Assembly (NCBI GenBank): GCA_002482885.1
Contig: DLGW01000010.1
Location: 45,667-109,666, forward strand
Reading direction: 5' to 3'
From: Flavobacteriaceae bacterium UBA7684
GTDB taxonomy: Bacteria > Bacteroidota > Bacteroidia > Flavobacteriales > Flavobacteriaceae
Length of the DNA: 64,000 bases
Shown here: piece after piece, positions 54,308 to 62,960 of the stretch
Position numbering within the stretch: the first letter of the stretch is position 1
How the letters are laid out: each line of letters begins with the position of its first letter
Notes under the pieces: generated by a model
Databases searched by the model: none
Seen by the model: the letters and a program-made list of their open reading frames with translations, nothing else
What the model was told of the DNA's origin: nothing
Position numbers and translations under genes: made by a program

Positions 54308-54367
54308 TAATAATTTTACCTAAAACCTAATAACCTAACACCTTTTACCCAACACCCAATACCTATA

Positions 54368-55183
54368 TTAAACCGCAACATCATACTCTCTTAACGCGTT
54401 GTTAAGTGAGGTTTTTAAATCGGTTGATGGCTTTCTTCTACCAATAATTAATGCGCAAGGTACTTGAAATTCACCAGCCGGAAACTTTTTAGTATAACTA
54501 CCCGGAATTACCACTGAACGAGCAGGCACATGTCCTTTCATTTCAATAGGTGTATCACCAGTAACATCAATAATTTTAGTAGAGGCAGTTAAGCAAACAT
54601 TTGCGCCTAAAACCGCTTCTTTACCCACGTGAACACCTTCTACAACTATACAACGTGAACCAACAAAAGCACCATCTTCAATAATTACAGGAGCGGCTTG
54701 TAAAGGCTCTAAAACACCACCAATACCAACACCACCACTTAAATGTACATCTTTACCAATTTGCGCGCAACTACCTACAGTTGCCCAAGTATCAACCATA
54801 GTTCCTGAATCTACATAAGCCCCAATATTTACATAACTAGGCATTAAAATAGTTCCTGGTGAAAGATATGATCCATAACGAGCAACAGCATGAGGTACTA
54901 CACGAACTCCTTTTTCAGCATAATTTCTTTTCAAAGGAATTTTATCATGATATTCAAAAATTCCCACTTCAAAAGTTTCCATTTTTTGAATAGGGAAATA
55001 CATTACCACAGCTTTTTTAACCCATTCGTTCACTTGCCAACCATTTTCGGTAGGTTCAGCCACACGTAACTTACCAGCATCTAATAAAGCAACTACTTCA
55101 CGTATAGCCGATGTTGTTTTTTCTTCAGAAAGTAAGGCTCTATTATCCCAAGCCTGTTCAATTATAGCTCTAATCTCGTTCAT
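54368..55183 (-). CDS. dapD: 2,3,4,5-tetrahydropyridine-2,6-dicarboxylate N-succinyltransferase
   Basis: DAP-pathway succinylation. 271 residues, matching the family; a start at 55294 would add 37 hydrophobic residues and overlap the promoter box at 55199, so ATG 55183 is taken. It is a left-handed hexapeptide-repeat enzyme: GTMVDTWATVGSCAQIG, HLSGGVGIGGVLEPLQ and FVGSRCIVVEGVHVG. Confidence 0.96.
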   Translation of the reverse strand: MNEIRAIIEQAWDNRALLSEEKTTSAIREVVALLDAGKLRVAEPTENGWQVNEWVKKAVVMYFPIQKMETFEVGIFEYHDKIPLKRNYAEKGVRVVPHAVARYGSYLSPGTILMPSYVNIGAYVDSGTMVDTWATVGSCAQIGKDVHLSGGVGIGGVLEPLQAAPVIIEDGAFVGSRCIVVEGVHVGKEAVLGANVCLTASTKIIDVTGDTPIEMKGHVPARSVVIPGSYTKKFPAGEFQVPCALIIGRRKPSTDLKTSLNNALREYDVAV

Positions 55184-55198
55184 TTTTTTGATTTTGAG

Positions 55199-55206
55199 CA
55201 AATATA
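55199..55206 (-). promoter_or_regulatory. dapD -7 box
   Basis: CAAATATA on plus reads TATATTTG on minus, 15 nt before the dapD ATG. No convincing -33 TTG is seen. Confidence 0.5.
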
Positions 55207-55352
55207 ATAAATAAGCGAAACCATTAACATAAATAAGTGTTTGCAACTTAAAAAAGTATGTTTGATTCGAGTCATTTTTTCCGAGGGGGAACACTTAATA
55301 ACTTGCACAATTCTTAATTTTTTTTACATTTATACTATTAATAATCCATTTG

Positions 55353-55934
55353 ATGCTTATTCAGGAAACTTTTTATTTAAAAAACATGCTCAGTTATAGT
55401 TGTATAAAACTGATTGAGATGGTTTTTGCACAAAAAGATTCGGTGAAGTTATTGTCTATTGTATTGGGCGAGGTTACGGTTCAGTTTGATAACCAGATAA
55501 TTTCCAGAAATCAAATTGTGGATGTTTTTAAGGAATTAAATTTTGACATAGTTCGCGACCCCGATGTAGAGATTGTAGAAAAAACTAAAATTGCCGCGAT
55601 CGAGATTATTCATATGTCGTTTAATGCCAATTCTTTAATCAGAAATTCCGAATACATCAGCGATAAATTGCAACTGCCTTACGATAAAATCAGTAAGGTG
55701 TTTTCGCAAGTAACGGGCAGTACTTTAGAAAAATACATCATTTTACTAAAGATTGAAAAAGCCAAAGAAATGATTGTAAATAATGAATATAACCTTAGCG
55801 AGATTTCTTATATGCTTGGTTATAGTAGTGTACATTATTTAAGTAATCAGTTTAAAAAAACTACAGGTGTTACGGTTTCTCAGTTTAAAGACAATCCTTC
55901 CGCATACCGAAAAAAACTAGAAGAACTGGTTTAA
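55353..55934 (+). CDS. AraC-family regulator with HMA-like N-terminal domain
   Basis: 193 residues. The C-terminal AraC HTH is NLSEISYMLGYSSVHYLSNQ and FKKTTGVTVSQFKDN. The first 70 residues have the beta-alpha-beta-beta-alpha-beta order of a heavy-metal-associated (ferredoxin-like) domain, LIEMVFAQKDSVKLLSIVLG, but the CxxC metal motif is reduced to a lone Cys in SYSCIK. The ligand is unknown. ATG 55353 was preferred to the TTG just before it. Confidence 0.8.
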   Translation: MLIQETFYLKNMLSYSCIKLIEMVFAQKDSVKLLSIVLGEVTVQFDNQIISRNQIVDVFKELNFDIVRDPDVEIVEKTKIAAIEIIHMSFNANSLIRNSEYISDKLQLPYDKISKVFSQVTGSTLEKYIILLKIEKAKEMIVNNEYNLSEISYMLGYSSVHYLSNQFKKTTGVTVSQFKDNPSAYRKKLEELV

Positions 55935-56028
55935 TCGTTTAACGTTGATTCGTTTAATCGTTTTACACTATAAATATTCTTGCATTTACACCCAATACCT
56001 AAAACCCAACACCCAATACCTAAAACCC
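55928..56028. repeat. Two adjacent short tandem repeats
   Basis: GTTTAATCGTTT occurs at 55928 and 55951 (period 23 nt). ACACCCAATACCTAAAACCC occurs at 55988-56007 and 56009-56028 (period 21, exact). They fill most of the gap between the AraC gene and the PqqD-like gene. Confidence 0.8.
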
Positions 56029-56085
56029 GTCAATGAAATTTTATACATATTTATCTGAATTGTGTAAAACATTTTATTTTTTGGG

Positions 56086-56124
56086 GTAGTAGTATTGTAT
56101 TGTCAAACTGTTAATACCTACTAC
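56086..56124 (+). promoter_or_regulatory. Inverted repeat directly before the PqqD-like gene
   Basis: GTAGTAGTATT (56086-56096) pairs with AATACCTACTAC (56113-56124), one base bulged, with a 16-nt loop. It ends 1 nt before the ATG. It could be an operator or an RNA hairpin that covers the translation start of the operon. Confidence 0.55.
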
Positions 56125-56125
56125 T

Positions 56126-56365
56126 ATGAGAATCAAAAAAAATATTGCCGTTAGCGAATCTGGTTTTTTGTTCAATCCTTCAACCGGAGATTCTTTTTCT
56201 GTAAACCCCGTAGGTCAGGATGTCATTAGATTAATGAAGGAGGAAAAGTCCGACGAAGAAATCATTGACGAAATTCTTAACACGTATATGGTAGATAAAA
56301 ATACCGTGGAAAAAGACTTGTACGATTTTAAAAATGTGTTAGAGAGTTTTAAACTAATCAACTAA
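56126..56365 (+). CDS. PqqD-like (RRE-type) protein
   Basis: 79 residues with the PqqD fold pattern: FLFNPSTGDSFSVNPVGQDV, IRLMKEEKSDEEIIDEILNT and VEKDLYDFKNVLESFKLI. PqqD-type domains bind leader peptides of RiPPs and present them to tailoring enzymes. It is first in the operon, 3 nt before the ATP-grasp gene. No separate short precursor-peptide gene is evident next to it; a leader-like motif is found at the N-terminus of the decarboxylase encoded at 57462. Confidence 0.85.
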   Translation: MRIKKNIAVSESGFLFNPSTGDSFSVNPVGQDVIRLMKEEKSDEEIIDEILNTYMVDKNTVEKDLYDFKNVLESFKLIN

Positions 56366-56368
56366 GCC

Positions 56369-57424
56369 ATGTCAAAACAAAAACCAAAATACACCATTGC
56401 GGTCACGGGTTTAAATGCGATAGATAGTCCTGGTCCTGGTTTGGCTGTAATAAGAGCCCTAAAAGATGCCGAAAGTTTTGAGGTAAAAATTATTGGGCTT
56501 TCTTACGAAACATTAGAACCGGGTATTTATATGCGCGAGTATGTAGATAAAGTATATCAAATACCTTTTCCATCGGCAGGACAAGACGTTTTACTAGACC
56601 GTTTTGCCTACATCAATGCCGTTGAAAATGTAGATTTTCTGTTCCCGAATTTTGATGCAGAGTTGTTTAACTTCATCAAAATGAAAGCACACTTTGAAAG
56701 TGAATTTGGAATTAAAATGATGTTGCCCTCTTTGGATCAGTTTGAAGCACGCCACAAAGTGAACTTATACGAATATGGTAAAGAACACAACATTAAAGTT
56801 CCTTTTGCTAAAATGTTGTTCAACACTATGGAAATACCCAAAATCGCTGAAGAATTTGGTTTTCCTATTGTGGTAAAAGGTAAATTTTACGATGCTAAAA
56901 TAGCCTATACGAATGACCAAGCCATTCAGCATTTTAATAAAATAAGTGCCCAATGGGGTTTGCCTGTACTTATTCAAGAATTTGTACATGGGTCTGAAGT
57001 AAATGTGTGTGGAGTAGGCGATGGCGAAGGCAATTTATTAGGAGCGGTTCCGATGCGTAAATTATACATAACCGATAAAGGTAAAGCGTGGGCAGGGGTA
57101 ACTTTAGATGATGAAAAACTAATTGAAGTTACCCGTAATTTGGTTAAAGAAACCAAGTGGAGTGGGCCTTTTGAGTTGGAATTCATGAAAACCACTAACG
57201 ATGAATATTTCTTAATTGAAATCAATCCTCGTTTCCCCGCATGGTGTTACTTAACCGTGGGGGCAGGGCAAAACCAAATTGAAACCTTAGTCAATTTTGC
57301 CATGGGCAATGAATATAAGGTTTATGATACTTACGAAGTAGGTAAATTATTCATCAGATATTCTTACGATATGATTGTAGATATGTCTGATTTCGAAAAA
57401 ATATCCACCATTGGTGAACTATAA
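56369..57424 (+). CDS. ATP-grasp family ligase
   Basis: 351 residues with a pre-ATP-grasp fold (SPGPGLAVIRALKD), then the ATP-grasp: VVKGKFYDAK (Lys170), IQEFVHGSEVNVC (Glu204), FELEFMKT (270-274) and the metal site EINPRF (284-289). It resembles carbamoyl-phosphate-synthase-like and amino acid or peptide ligases. A C-N bond to an amino acid is the expected reaction; the substrates are not deducible from the sequence. It is 37 nt from the decarboxylase gene. Confidence 0.88.
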   Translation: MSKQKPKYTIAVTGLNAIDSPGPGLAVIRALKDAESFEVKIIGLSYETLEPGIYMREYVDKVYQIPFPSAGQDVLLDRFAYINAVENVDFLFPNFDAELFNFIKMKAHFESEFGIKMMLPSLDQFEARHKVNLYEYGKEHNIKVPFAKMLFNTMEIPKIAEEFGFPIVVKGKFYDAKIAYTNDQAIQHFNKISAQWGLPVLIQEFVHGSEVNVCGVGDGEGNLLGAVPMRKLYITDKGKAWAGVTLDDEKLIEVTRNLVKETKWSGPFELEFMKTTNDEYFLIEINPRFPAWCYLTVGAGQNQIETLVNFAMGNEYKVYDTYEVGKLFIRYSYDMIVDMSDFEKISTIGEL

Positions 57425-57461
57425 CTTAACTAAAACTAAAAACATTAATTCCTGAATTATT

Positions 57462-58820
57462 ATGGAAAAGAAACAATATGAAAGACCTGTGTTAAAACCC
57501 TTAAATACAGGCATTATGAATAAATTTGGATCAAGAACCGATTATGCCCCCATGACACATATTGACGGGGTCGTTGTAAAGGACTTGATTGCTCGCCATG
57601 GTTCTCCTTTGTTTGTGATTTCCGAGAAAAAAATCCGAGAAAATTACCGCAACGCTAAACGTGCTTTTGAAACCCGTTATCCAAAAGTGCAATTTGCATG
57701 GTCTTATAAAACCAATTATTTGAATGCTGTTTGTAATGTATTTCATCAAGAAGGATCTTGGGGCGAAGTTGTTTCGCGATTTGAATACGATAAAGCTTTA
57801 AAAAATGGCGTACCCGGAAACAAAATATTATTTAATGGCCCCGATAAAACTGATGAAGATTTAAAAGCAGCCATTAAAAATGATTCACCGATACATATTG
57901 ATCACTTAGATGAATTGTATCGCTTAATTGAAATATCCCGCAGTTTAAGTAAAAAACCACGCGTAGCCATTCGTGTAAATATGGATACAGGTATTTACCC
58001 CATGTGGGACAGATTCGGATTCAATTACGAAAATGGTCAGGCTTGGGATGCCATTAATAAAATCATGGCGTCGGGTACCTTAAGTTTAGTAGGATTGCAT
58101 TGTCATATTGGAACTTATATGTTAACTCCAGGGGCTTACGGCATTGCGGCTTCTAAAATGTCAGAATTGGCATTATCGGTAAAACGTACTTTCAGCACCG
58201 ATATTACTTATATTGATATGGGTGGAGGATTCTGTTCCAAAAACACCTTAAAAGGAGCTTATTTAACAGGAGCCGATACCGTTCCCGAAGTACACGATTA
58301 TGCCGAGGTAATTGCTACAGCTATTTTAAATGCAGGATTCAAACCCGATGAATTGCCTTATTTATATTTAGAAACCGGTAGAGCATTAATTGACGATGCA
58401 GGTTATTTATTAGGTTCTGTAATTTCTAATAAAAGATTATCAGACGGACGTCGCGCCACCATCATGGATTTTGGGGTGAATTTAATGTTCACTTCATTTT
58501 GGTTCAATCATAAAATATCACCAGCACAAGCCTTCGGGCACCATACCGAAGACACCGTATTATACGGGCCTTTGTGTATGAATATTGATGTAGTGCGCGA
58601 GAACGTTTCTTTACCACCTTTGAATGCTGGAGACCAAGTCGTGGTGCATCATATGGGAGCTTACAATATTACCCAGTCCATGCAATTTATATCACTCAGA
58701 CCAGCCATTGTGATGATTGATATGGAAGGAAAAGATCATGTTATACGCCTCAAAGAAACTTTAGAAACCTTAGAAAAAGATGAAAAACTGCCTGTTTATT
58801 TAAAAGACTTTAAACTTTAA
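57462..58820 (+). CDS. DapDC/LysA-fold PLP decarboxylase with leader-like N-terminus
   Basis: 452 residues of the alanine-racemase-fold III type. PLP Lys83 lies in AWSYKTNYLN; HCHIGTYM (213-220), GGGFC (254-258), ETGRALIDDAG (304-314) and the catalytic Cys372 in YGPLCMNID follow. Ordinary LysA proteins begin near residue 31 (MTHIDGVVVKDL). Residues 1-30 are an extension with Y6xxP9xL11xxL14, a motif like the leader of lasso-peptide precursors that PqqD-type domains bind. It could decarboxylate diaminopimelate, but the neighbours suggest another, possibly tethered, amino acid. Confidence 0.85.
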   Translation: MEKKQYERPVLKPLNTGIMNKFGSRTDYAPMTHIDGVVVKDLIARHGSPLFVISEKKIRENYRNAKRAFETRYPKVQFAWSYKTNYLNAVCNVFHQEGSWGEVVSRFEYDKALKNGVPGNKILFNGPDKTDEDLKAAIKNDSPIHIDHLDELYRLIEISRSLSKKPRVAIRVNMDTGIYPMWDRFGFNYENGQAWDAINKIMASGTLSLVGLHCHIGTYMLTPGAYGIAASKMSELALSVKRTFSTDITYIDMGGGFCSKNTLKGAYLTGADTVPEVHDYAEVIATAILNAGFKPDELPYLYLETGRALIDDAGYLLGSVISNKRLSDGRRATIMDFGVNLMFTSFWFNHKISPAQAFGHHTEDTVLYGPLCMNIDVVRENVSLPPLNAGDQVVVHHMGAYNITQSMQFISLRPAIVMIDMEGKDHVIRLKETLETLEKDEKLPVYLKDFKL

Positions 58821-58824
58821 CCCC

Positions 58825-61002
58825 GTGTATTCAAAAGTGATTAAAAATCAGTGCAGCTTATTTGGGAATGGACTTTTAAAAAGTTATTCCCAAATATTTT
58901 TCTCTAACAGCAACATGCTTGGGTTTTTGTTGTTGGCGGTGAGTTTTATTGATTTAGGGGCAGGAATCAGCGGTGTATTAAGTATTTTGATTTGTATCAT
59001 TACCGCACAATTATTTAATTTTAATCAGGCTCATTTTAAAGACGGTTCTTATACCTACAATCCATTAATGGTAGGGTTGGCTTTAGGGGTGTTTTATGAA
59101 TTGAATACCTCTTTATTGGTATTGCTCATCATTGTTTCTATTCTAACTCTCTTCATAACTATTTGGTTTGCAGGAATATTAAGTAGCAGGGGATTACCTT
59201 TTTTAAGCATTCCTTTTTTGTTTGGAATATGGTTGGTGATTTTAGGAACACAAAATTTTTCTTTGTTAGAATTGCAACCTAAAGAAGTAGTTTCCTTACG
59301 ATTATATTACCCAGAAGTATTTGATGCCGTTACCCAATGGATTGCGGTGTTGCCTTTTCAGAATGTAATTTATTTGTACTTACGTTCCTTAGGCGCTATC
59401 TTTTTTCAGTACAACGATTTAGCAGGTTTAATGATTAGTATTGGAATTTTATATTATTCCAGAATTTCGTGGCTATTATCGGTGGTAGGATTTTCTATCG
59501 GTTATTTATTTTACAGTTGGTTCGAAGGAGATTTTTCTCACTTAATCTATTCTTACATTGGGTTTAATTTTATTTTGACTTCTATGGCATTGGGCGGATT
59601 TTTTATTGTTCCGTCTAAGAAATCATTTTTGTTATTGTTGTTTGCTATTCCTTCCACCGCTTTATTAATCAGTGGATTACACACCTTGTTTTTGTACTTT
59701 CAATTGCCTTTATATTCTTTACCGTTTAATATTATGGTGCTGTTGTTTTTGAATGCGATGCACATTCGTAACAAGGCTTCGGGAATAGATATGGTAACCG
59801 TTCAGCATTATTCTCCCGAAAAAAATCATTACAAACATTACAATGCACTCAATCGTTTTAAATCCAATACGTATTACCACGTTTCACTACCGATTCTCGG
59901 AAAATGGCATATCTCACAAGGACATAACGGAAAAATTACTCACTTAGGAGATTGGCAATACGCGTGGGATTTTGACATTGTTAACGAAAAAGAAGAAACC
60001 TATCGTTATCCTGGAATTAAAACTACCGATTTTTATTGTTATGATTTACCCGTTTTAGCGCCTGCTGCAGGTTATGTGGTAGAAATCATTAATAATGTAG
60101 AAGACAACGAAATCGGCGAGGTAAACATCAAAGAGAATTTTGGCAACACCATTATTATTAAACACGGGGAATATTTTTATAGTAAACTTTCGCACCTTAA
60201 AAAAGATAGTTTTAAAGTATTTGTGGGCGATTATGTGTATAAAGGAACTATTGTGGCGTCTTGCGGAAATTCAGGTCGTTCGCCAGAACCGCATTTGCAT
60301 TTTCAATTACAAGCTACGCCTTTTATCGGTTCTAAAACTTTGCATTATCCTATTGCTTATTATTTAACTAAAACCAATTACGGATTTCAATTCAATTCTT
60401 TTTCAATCCCAAAAGAAGGCGAAAAAGTACTGAACGTACAAACCTCTAAACTCTTATTAGAATCCTTTAATTGGGCACCAGGTAAGATTTTTGAATTTCA
60501 ATACTTAGGAAAAAACAACAAATGGGAAGTGTTTACCAATGCCTTGAATCAAACCTATGTGTATTGTTATAATACTGAATCCACGGCCTATTTTGTAAAC
60601 GATGGCACGTTATTTTATTTCACCGATTTTAATGGAGATAAAAAAAGTTTGTTGTACCAAATGTACGTTGGAGCTCACAAAATTTTATTGGGGTATTATC
60701 CAAACATTAGATTAGATGATCAATTGATGATAGAAGGATTTTTTAATCCTGTTTTATCGGCTTTACACGATTTTACAGCTCCCTTTTTTCATTACTTAAA
60801 AGTGCATTATGAAGTGGCCTTTTTATCTTGCGAAAACGAACATCAACCTACTCAAATGGTTTTTGAATCCGTTTGTCGGGCTACGGTTTTTGGTAAAGTA
60901 ATTAAAGAAATCAACTATCGATTTATCTTAGAACACGGGCGTATTCAAATGATAGAAATTATAAAAGGAGCTCATAAAAACATCGCTTTATGCAACGATT
61001 AG
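58825..61002 (+). CDS. Urea transporter-like membrane domain fused to M23 metallopeptidase
   Basis: 725 residues starting at a GTG, 4 nt after the decarboxylase stop. Residues 30-315 contain about ten hydrophobic segments with the urea-transporter repeat (TYNPLMVGLALG at 77-88; YNDLAGLMISIGI at 196-208). Residues 350-500 are a LytM/M23 domain: THLGDWQYAWDFD (His373, Asp382 as ligands), LAPAAGYVVEI and the HxH motif EPHLHFQ (His490, His492). About 220 unassigned residues follow. The peptidase side should face the periplasm and act on peptidoglycan or a peptide. Confidence 0.82.
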   Translation: MYSKVIKNQCSLFGNGLLKSYSQIFFSNSNMLGFLLLAVSFIDLGAGISGVLSILICIITAQLFNFNQAHFKDGSYTYNPLMVGLALGVFYELNTSLLVLLIIVSILTLFITIWFAGILSSRGLPFLSIPFLFGIWLVILGTQNFSLLELQPKEVVSLRLYYPEVFDAVTQWIAVLPFQNVIYLYLRSLGAIFFQYNDLAGLMISIGILYYSRISWLLSVVGFSIGYLFYSWFEGDFSHLIYSYIGFNFILTSMALGGFFIVPSKKSFLLLLFAIPSTALLISGLHTLFLYFQLPLYSLPFNIMVLLFLNAMHIRNKASGIDMVTVQHYSPEKNHYKHYNALNRFKSNTYYHVSLPILGKWHISQGHNGKITHLGDWQYAWDFDIVNEKEETYRYPGIKTTDFYCYDLPVLAPAAGYVVEIINNVEDNEIGEVNIKENFGNTIIIKHGEYFYSKLSHLKKDSFKVFVGDYVYKGTIVASCGNSGRSPEPHLHFQLQATPFIGSKTLHYPIAYYLTKTNYGFQFNSFSIPKEGEKVLNVQTSKLLLESFNWAPGKIFEFQYLGKNNKWEVFTNALNQTYVYCYNTESTAYFVNDGTLFYFTDFNGDKKSLLYQMYVGAHKILLGYYPNIRLDDQLMIEGFFNPVLSALHDFTAPFFHYLKVHYEVAFLSCENEHQPTQMVFESVCRATVFGKVIKEINYRFILEHGRIQMIEIIKGAHKNIALCND

Positions 61003-62228
61003 TTTGTTTCTTTTTATTGCTTGCTACTGGGCTTTACGCTCAGGAATTTACTTTTAACCAAGTAGAAACCCAATCTTTGGCGTTGTATGAAAAATCGGAT
61101 TGGAACGGTTTAATATCATTAGAGCAATCTATCAAAAATCAAAAAATAGATTATCATTATTATAATGTTCGGTTAGGGGTGGCGTATTTTAATTTGAAGA
61201 ATTATTATGGTGCAGAGAAATATTTTGTTCAAGCTATAAAAAACAACTCAACAGATTTTGCGTTGGAATACCTTTATTGGACTTATATTAATTTAGGACA
61301 ACTCAATCGGGCGAAAGAAATTCACGGACAATTGTCTGATGAGGTTCGTAAAAAAATTCTAAATGAAAATAAATATATAGAATCGGTTTATTTGGAAGGA
61401 GGCGTAAAATTTTCAAACAATTACCTAAAAGGAAATTTAGAATATGCTTCTGTATCTGTTGCTCATAGAGTGAATAACAGGTTTACTTTTGTGAGTGGAG
61501 CAGGAGCGATTCTTCAAAAAAGTTTACACGATAAAGTAGATCAATATCAATACAACATATTTCCTTCGTACTATTTAAAAAATAGATATACAGTTAACGC
61601 TGGATTTATGTATGCGTATAATAAATTTATAGGAGACCATAGAATCCCATCCAAAACAAATATAAACCAAACGGTAAATAACCATACAGACGCCAAGATT
61701 AATAATATGGCATATCATATTGCTGTTTCTAAACAATACAAAAGACTGTATTCAGAGTTATATGGTTTTTATTTACAGCAGAATTTTAATGGAACTTATG
61801 AAAATGTAGAAGAATCTGGTAAAGTTAAATTTACCGCAAAAACCTATATTTTTGGAGCCAACATTTCTTATGTTTTACCACTCATGCAAAATAGGTTCGT
61901 GTTAGGTTCCATGTTATTTAGTGCCTCAGATTCTAATACTAAAAACTTTTTTGTAGCGCCTTATTTCTCTGCACGAATTACTCCAAAATTATTTATGAAA
62001 ACCATCTATTATCCTGTAAATAAAACGCTTTTTGTAGATAAAGAAGCAGGAATATTTTTTACCAATAACAATTTACAAATAGACAGAATTGCTAGCATAT
62101 GGACTTGGACAATTTCAAAAAAATGGCAGTTGGTAGGTACTTATTCACACGAAAATATAATTAGTGATTTACCGCATTTAAGTCATCATTTGAATTCCTG
62201 TTTTGCTGGAGTAAACTATACTTTTTAA
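60990..62228 (+). CDS. TPR protein with C-terminal outer-membrane beta-barrel
   Basis: 412 residues: signal peptide MQRLVCFFLLLATGLYAQ, two or three TPR units (VRLGVAYFNLKNYYGAEKYF), then from about 130 alternating hydrophobic strands (ESVYLEGGVKFSNNYLKGN), ending in NSCFAGVNYTF with the final aromatic typical of barrels. It overlaps the transporter/M23 gene by 13 bp. It may form the outer-membrane part of the system. Confidence 0.72.
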   Translation: MQRLVCFFLLLATGLYAQEFTFNQVETQSLALYEKSDWNGLISLEQSIKNQKIDYHYYNVRLGVAYFNLKNYYGAEKYFVQAIKNNSTDFALEYLYWTYINLGQLNRAKEIHGQLSDEVRKKILNENKYIESVYLEGGVKFSNNYLKGNLEYASVSVAHRVNNRFTFVSGAGAILQKSLHDKVDQYQYNIFPSYYLKNRYTVNAGFMYAYNKFIGDHRIPSKTNINQTVNNHTDAKINNMAYHIAVSKQYKRLYSELYGFYLQQNFNGTYENVEESGKVKFTAKTYIFGANISYVLPLMQNRFVLGSMLFSASDSNTKNFFVAPYFSARITPKLFMKTIYYPVNKTLFVDKEAGIFFTNNNLQIDRIASIWTWTISKKWQLVGTYSHENIISDLPHLSHHLNSCFAGVNYTF

Positions 62229-62250
62229 CCCATTTAAATAATAATAAGAT

Positions 62251-62856
62251 ATGAAAAACACAATTTTATTCATGGTATTATGCATCGGTTTAACGGCTAC
62301 CTCTTTCGGTCAAACTACCGTATCCACAGCTTTCTCAAAAAGTTATGAATTAGAATACAATAAAGAATATGATAAAGCCATTGTGGCTATGCAAGCCGTA
62401 TATTCCGAAAGTTCATACGACATTAATTTACGCCTAGGCTGGTTAAATTATGCCGCGGGAGAATACACAAAATCTTTAAATTATTACAAAGTAGCCACTA
62501 AGTTAATTCCCAAATCCATAGAAGCTAAAATGGGTTTAGTATATCCACTATCGGCTTTACAAAACTGGAACGAGGTACTAAAAACCTACGAGCAAATATT
62601 GTTAATAGACCCCAATCATGCCAAAGCAAACTACCAAGTCGCTTACATTTATTATGTTCGAAAAGATTATAAAAAAGCCCACACCTACGCTAAAAAGGTA
62701 TTTAATTTATACCCATTTGATTACGATACTAATCTGTTGTTAGGAAAAATTTGCATTAGTTTAGGAGATATCTCGTCGGCTAAATTGCATTTAAACAAAG
62801 CGTTAAATTATAGTCCAAGTAGTGCCGAAGTTATTTCACTTTTAAAATCGTTATAG
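62251..62856 (+). CDS. Secreted TPR protein
   Basis: 201 residues: signal peptide MKNTILFMVLCIGLTATSFG, then five TPR units (SKSYELEYNKEYDKAIVAMQ; LNYYKVATKLIPKSIEAKMG; ANYQVAYIYYVRKDYKKAHT). A periplasmic scaffold role alongside the barrel protein is likely. Last gene of the operon, 22 nt after its neighbour. Confidence 0.8.
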   Translation: MKNTILFMVLCIGLTATSFGQTTVSTAFSKSYELEYNKEYDKAIVAMQAVYSESSYDINLRLGWLNYAAGEYTKSLNYYKVATKLIPKSIEAKMGLVYPLSALQNWNEVLKTYEQILLIDPNHAKANYQVAYIYYVRKDYKKAHTYAKKVFNLYPFDYDTNLLLGKICISLGDISSAKLHLNKALNYSPSSAEVISLLKSL

Positions 62857-62867
62857 AAAAGTAGTTT

Positions 62868-62960
62868 TTGGCATCCATTTCCAGCTGTCCGCTATATCTT
62901 TTAAACATAGCTTTTCACAAAGCCATGTTTAAAAGGATGCCGCTTCCATCTGGGGCTGAA
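62868..62960 (-). ncRNA. Hairpin-rich intergenic element, copy C
   Basis: Read on minus, CAGCCCC, GCGGCATCCTTTT, a hairpin of about 17 bp (62898-62914 with 62920-62934, imperfect), AAAAGATATAGCGGACAGCTGG and ATGGATGCC follow the order seen in copy A. It lies between the last TPR gene and a terminator, in the opposite direction to the operon. Confidence 0.5.

Noticed and set aside
54275..54365. CRISPR-like array
   Set aside because: Repeats are 14 nt with no spacers and no cas genes.
57462..58820. Calling the decarboxylase lysA
   Set aside because: The N-terminal extension, the SYKTN PLP box and the operon context differ from ordinary diaminopimelate decarboxylase; the lysA role stays possible but unproved.
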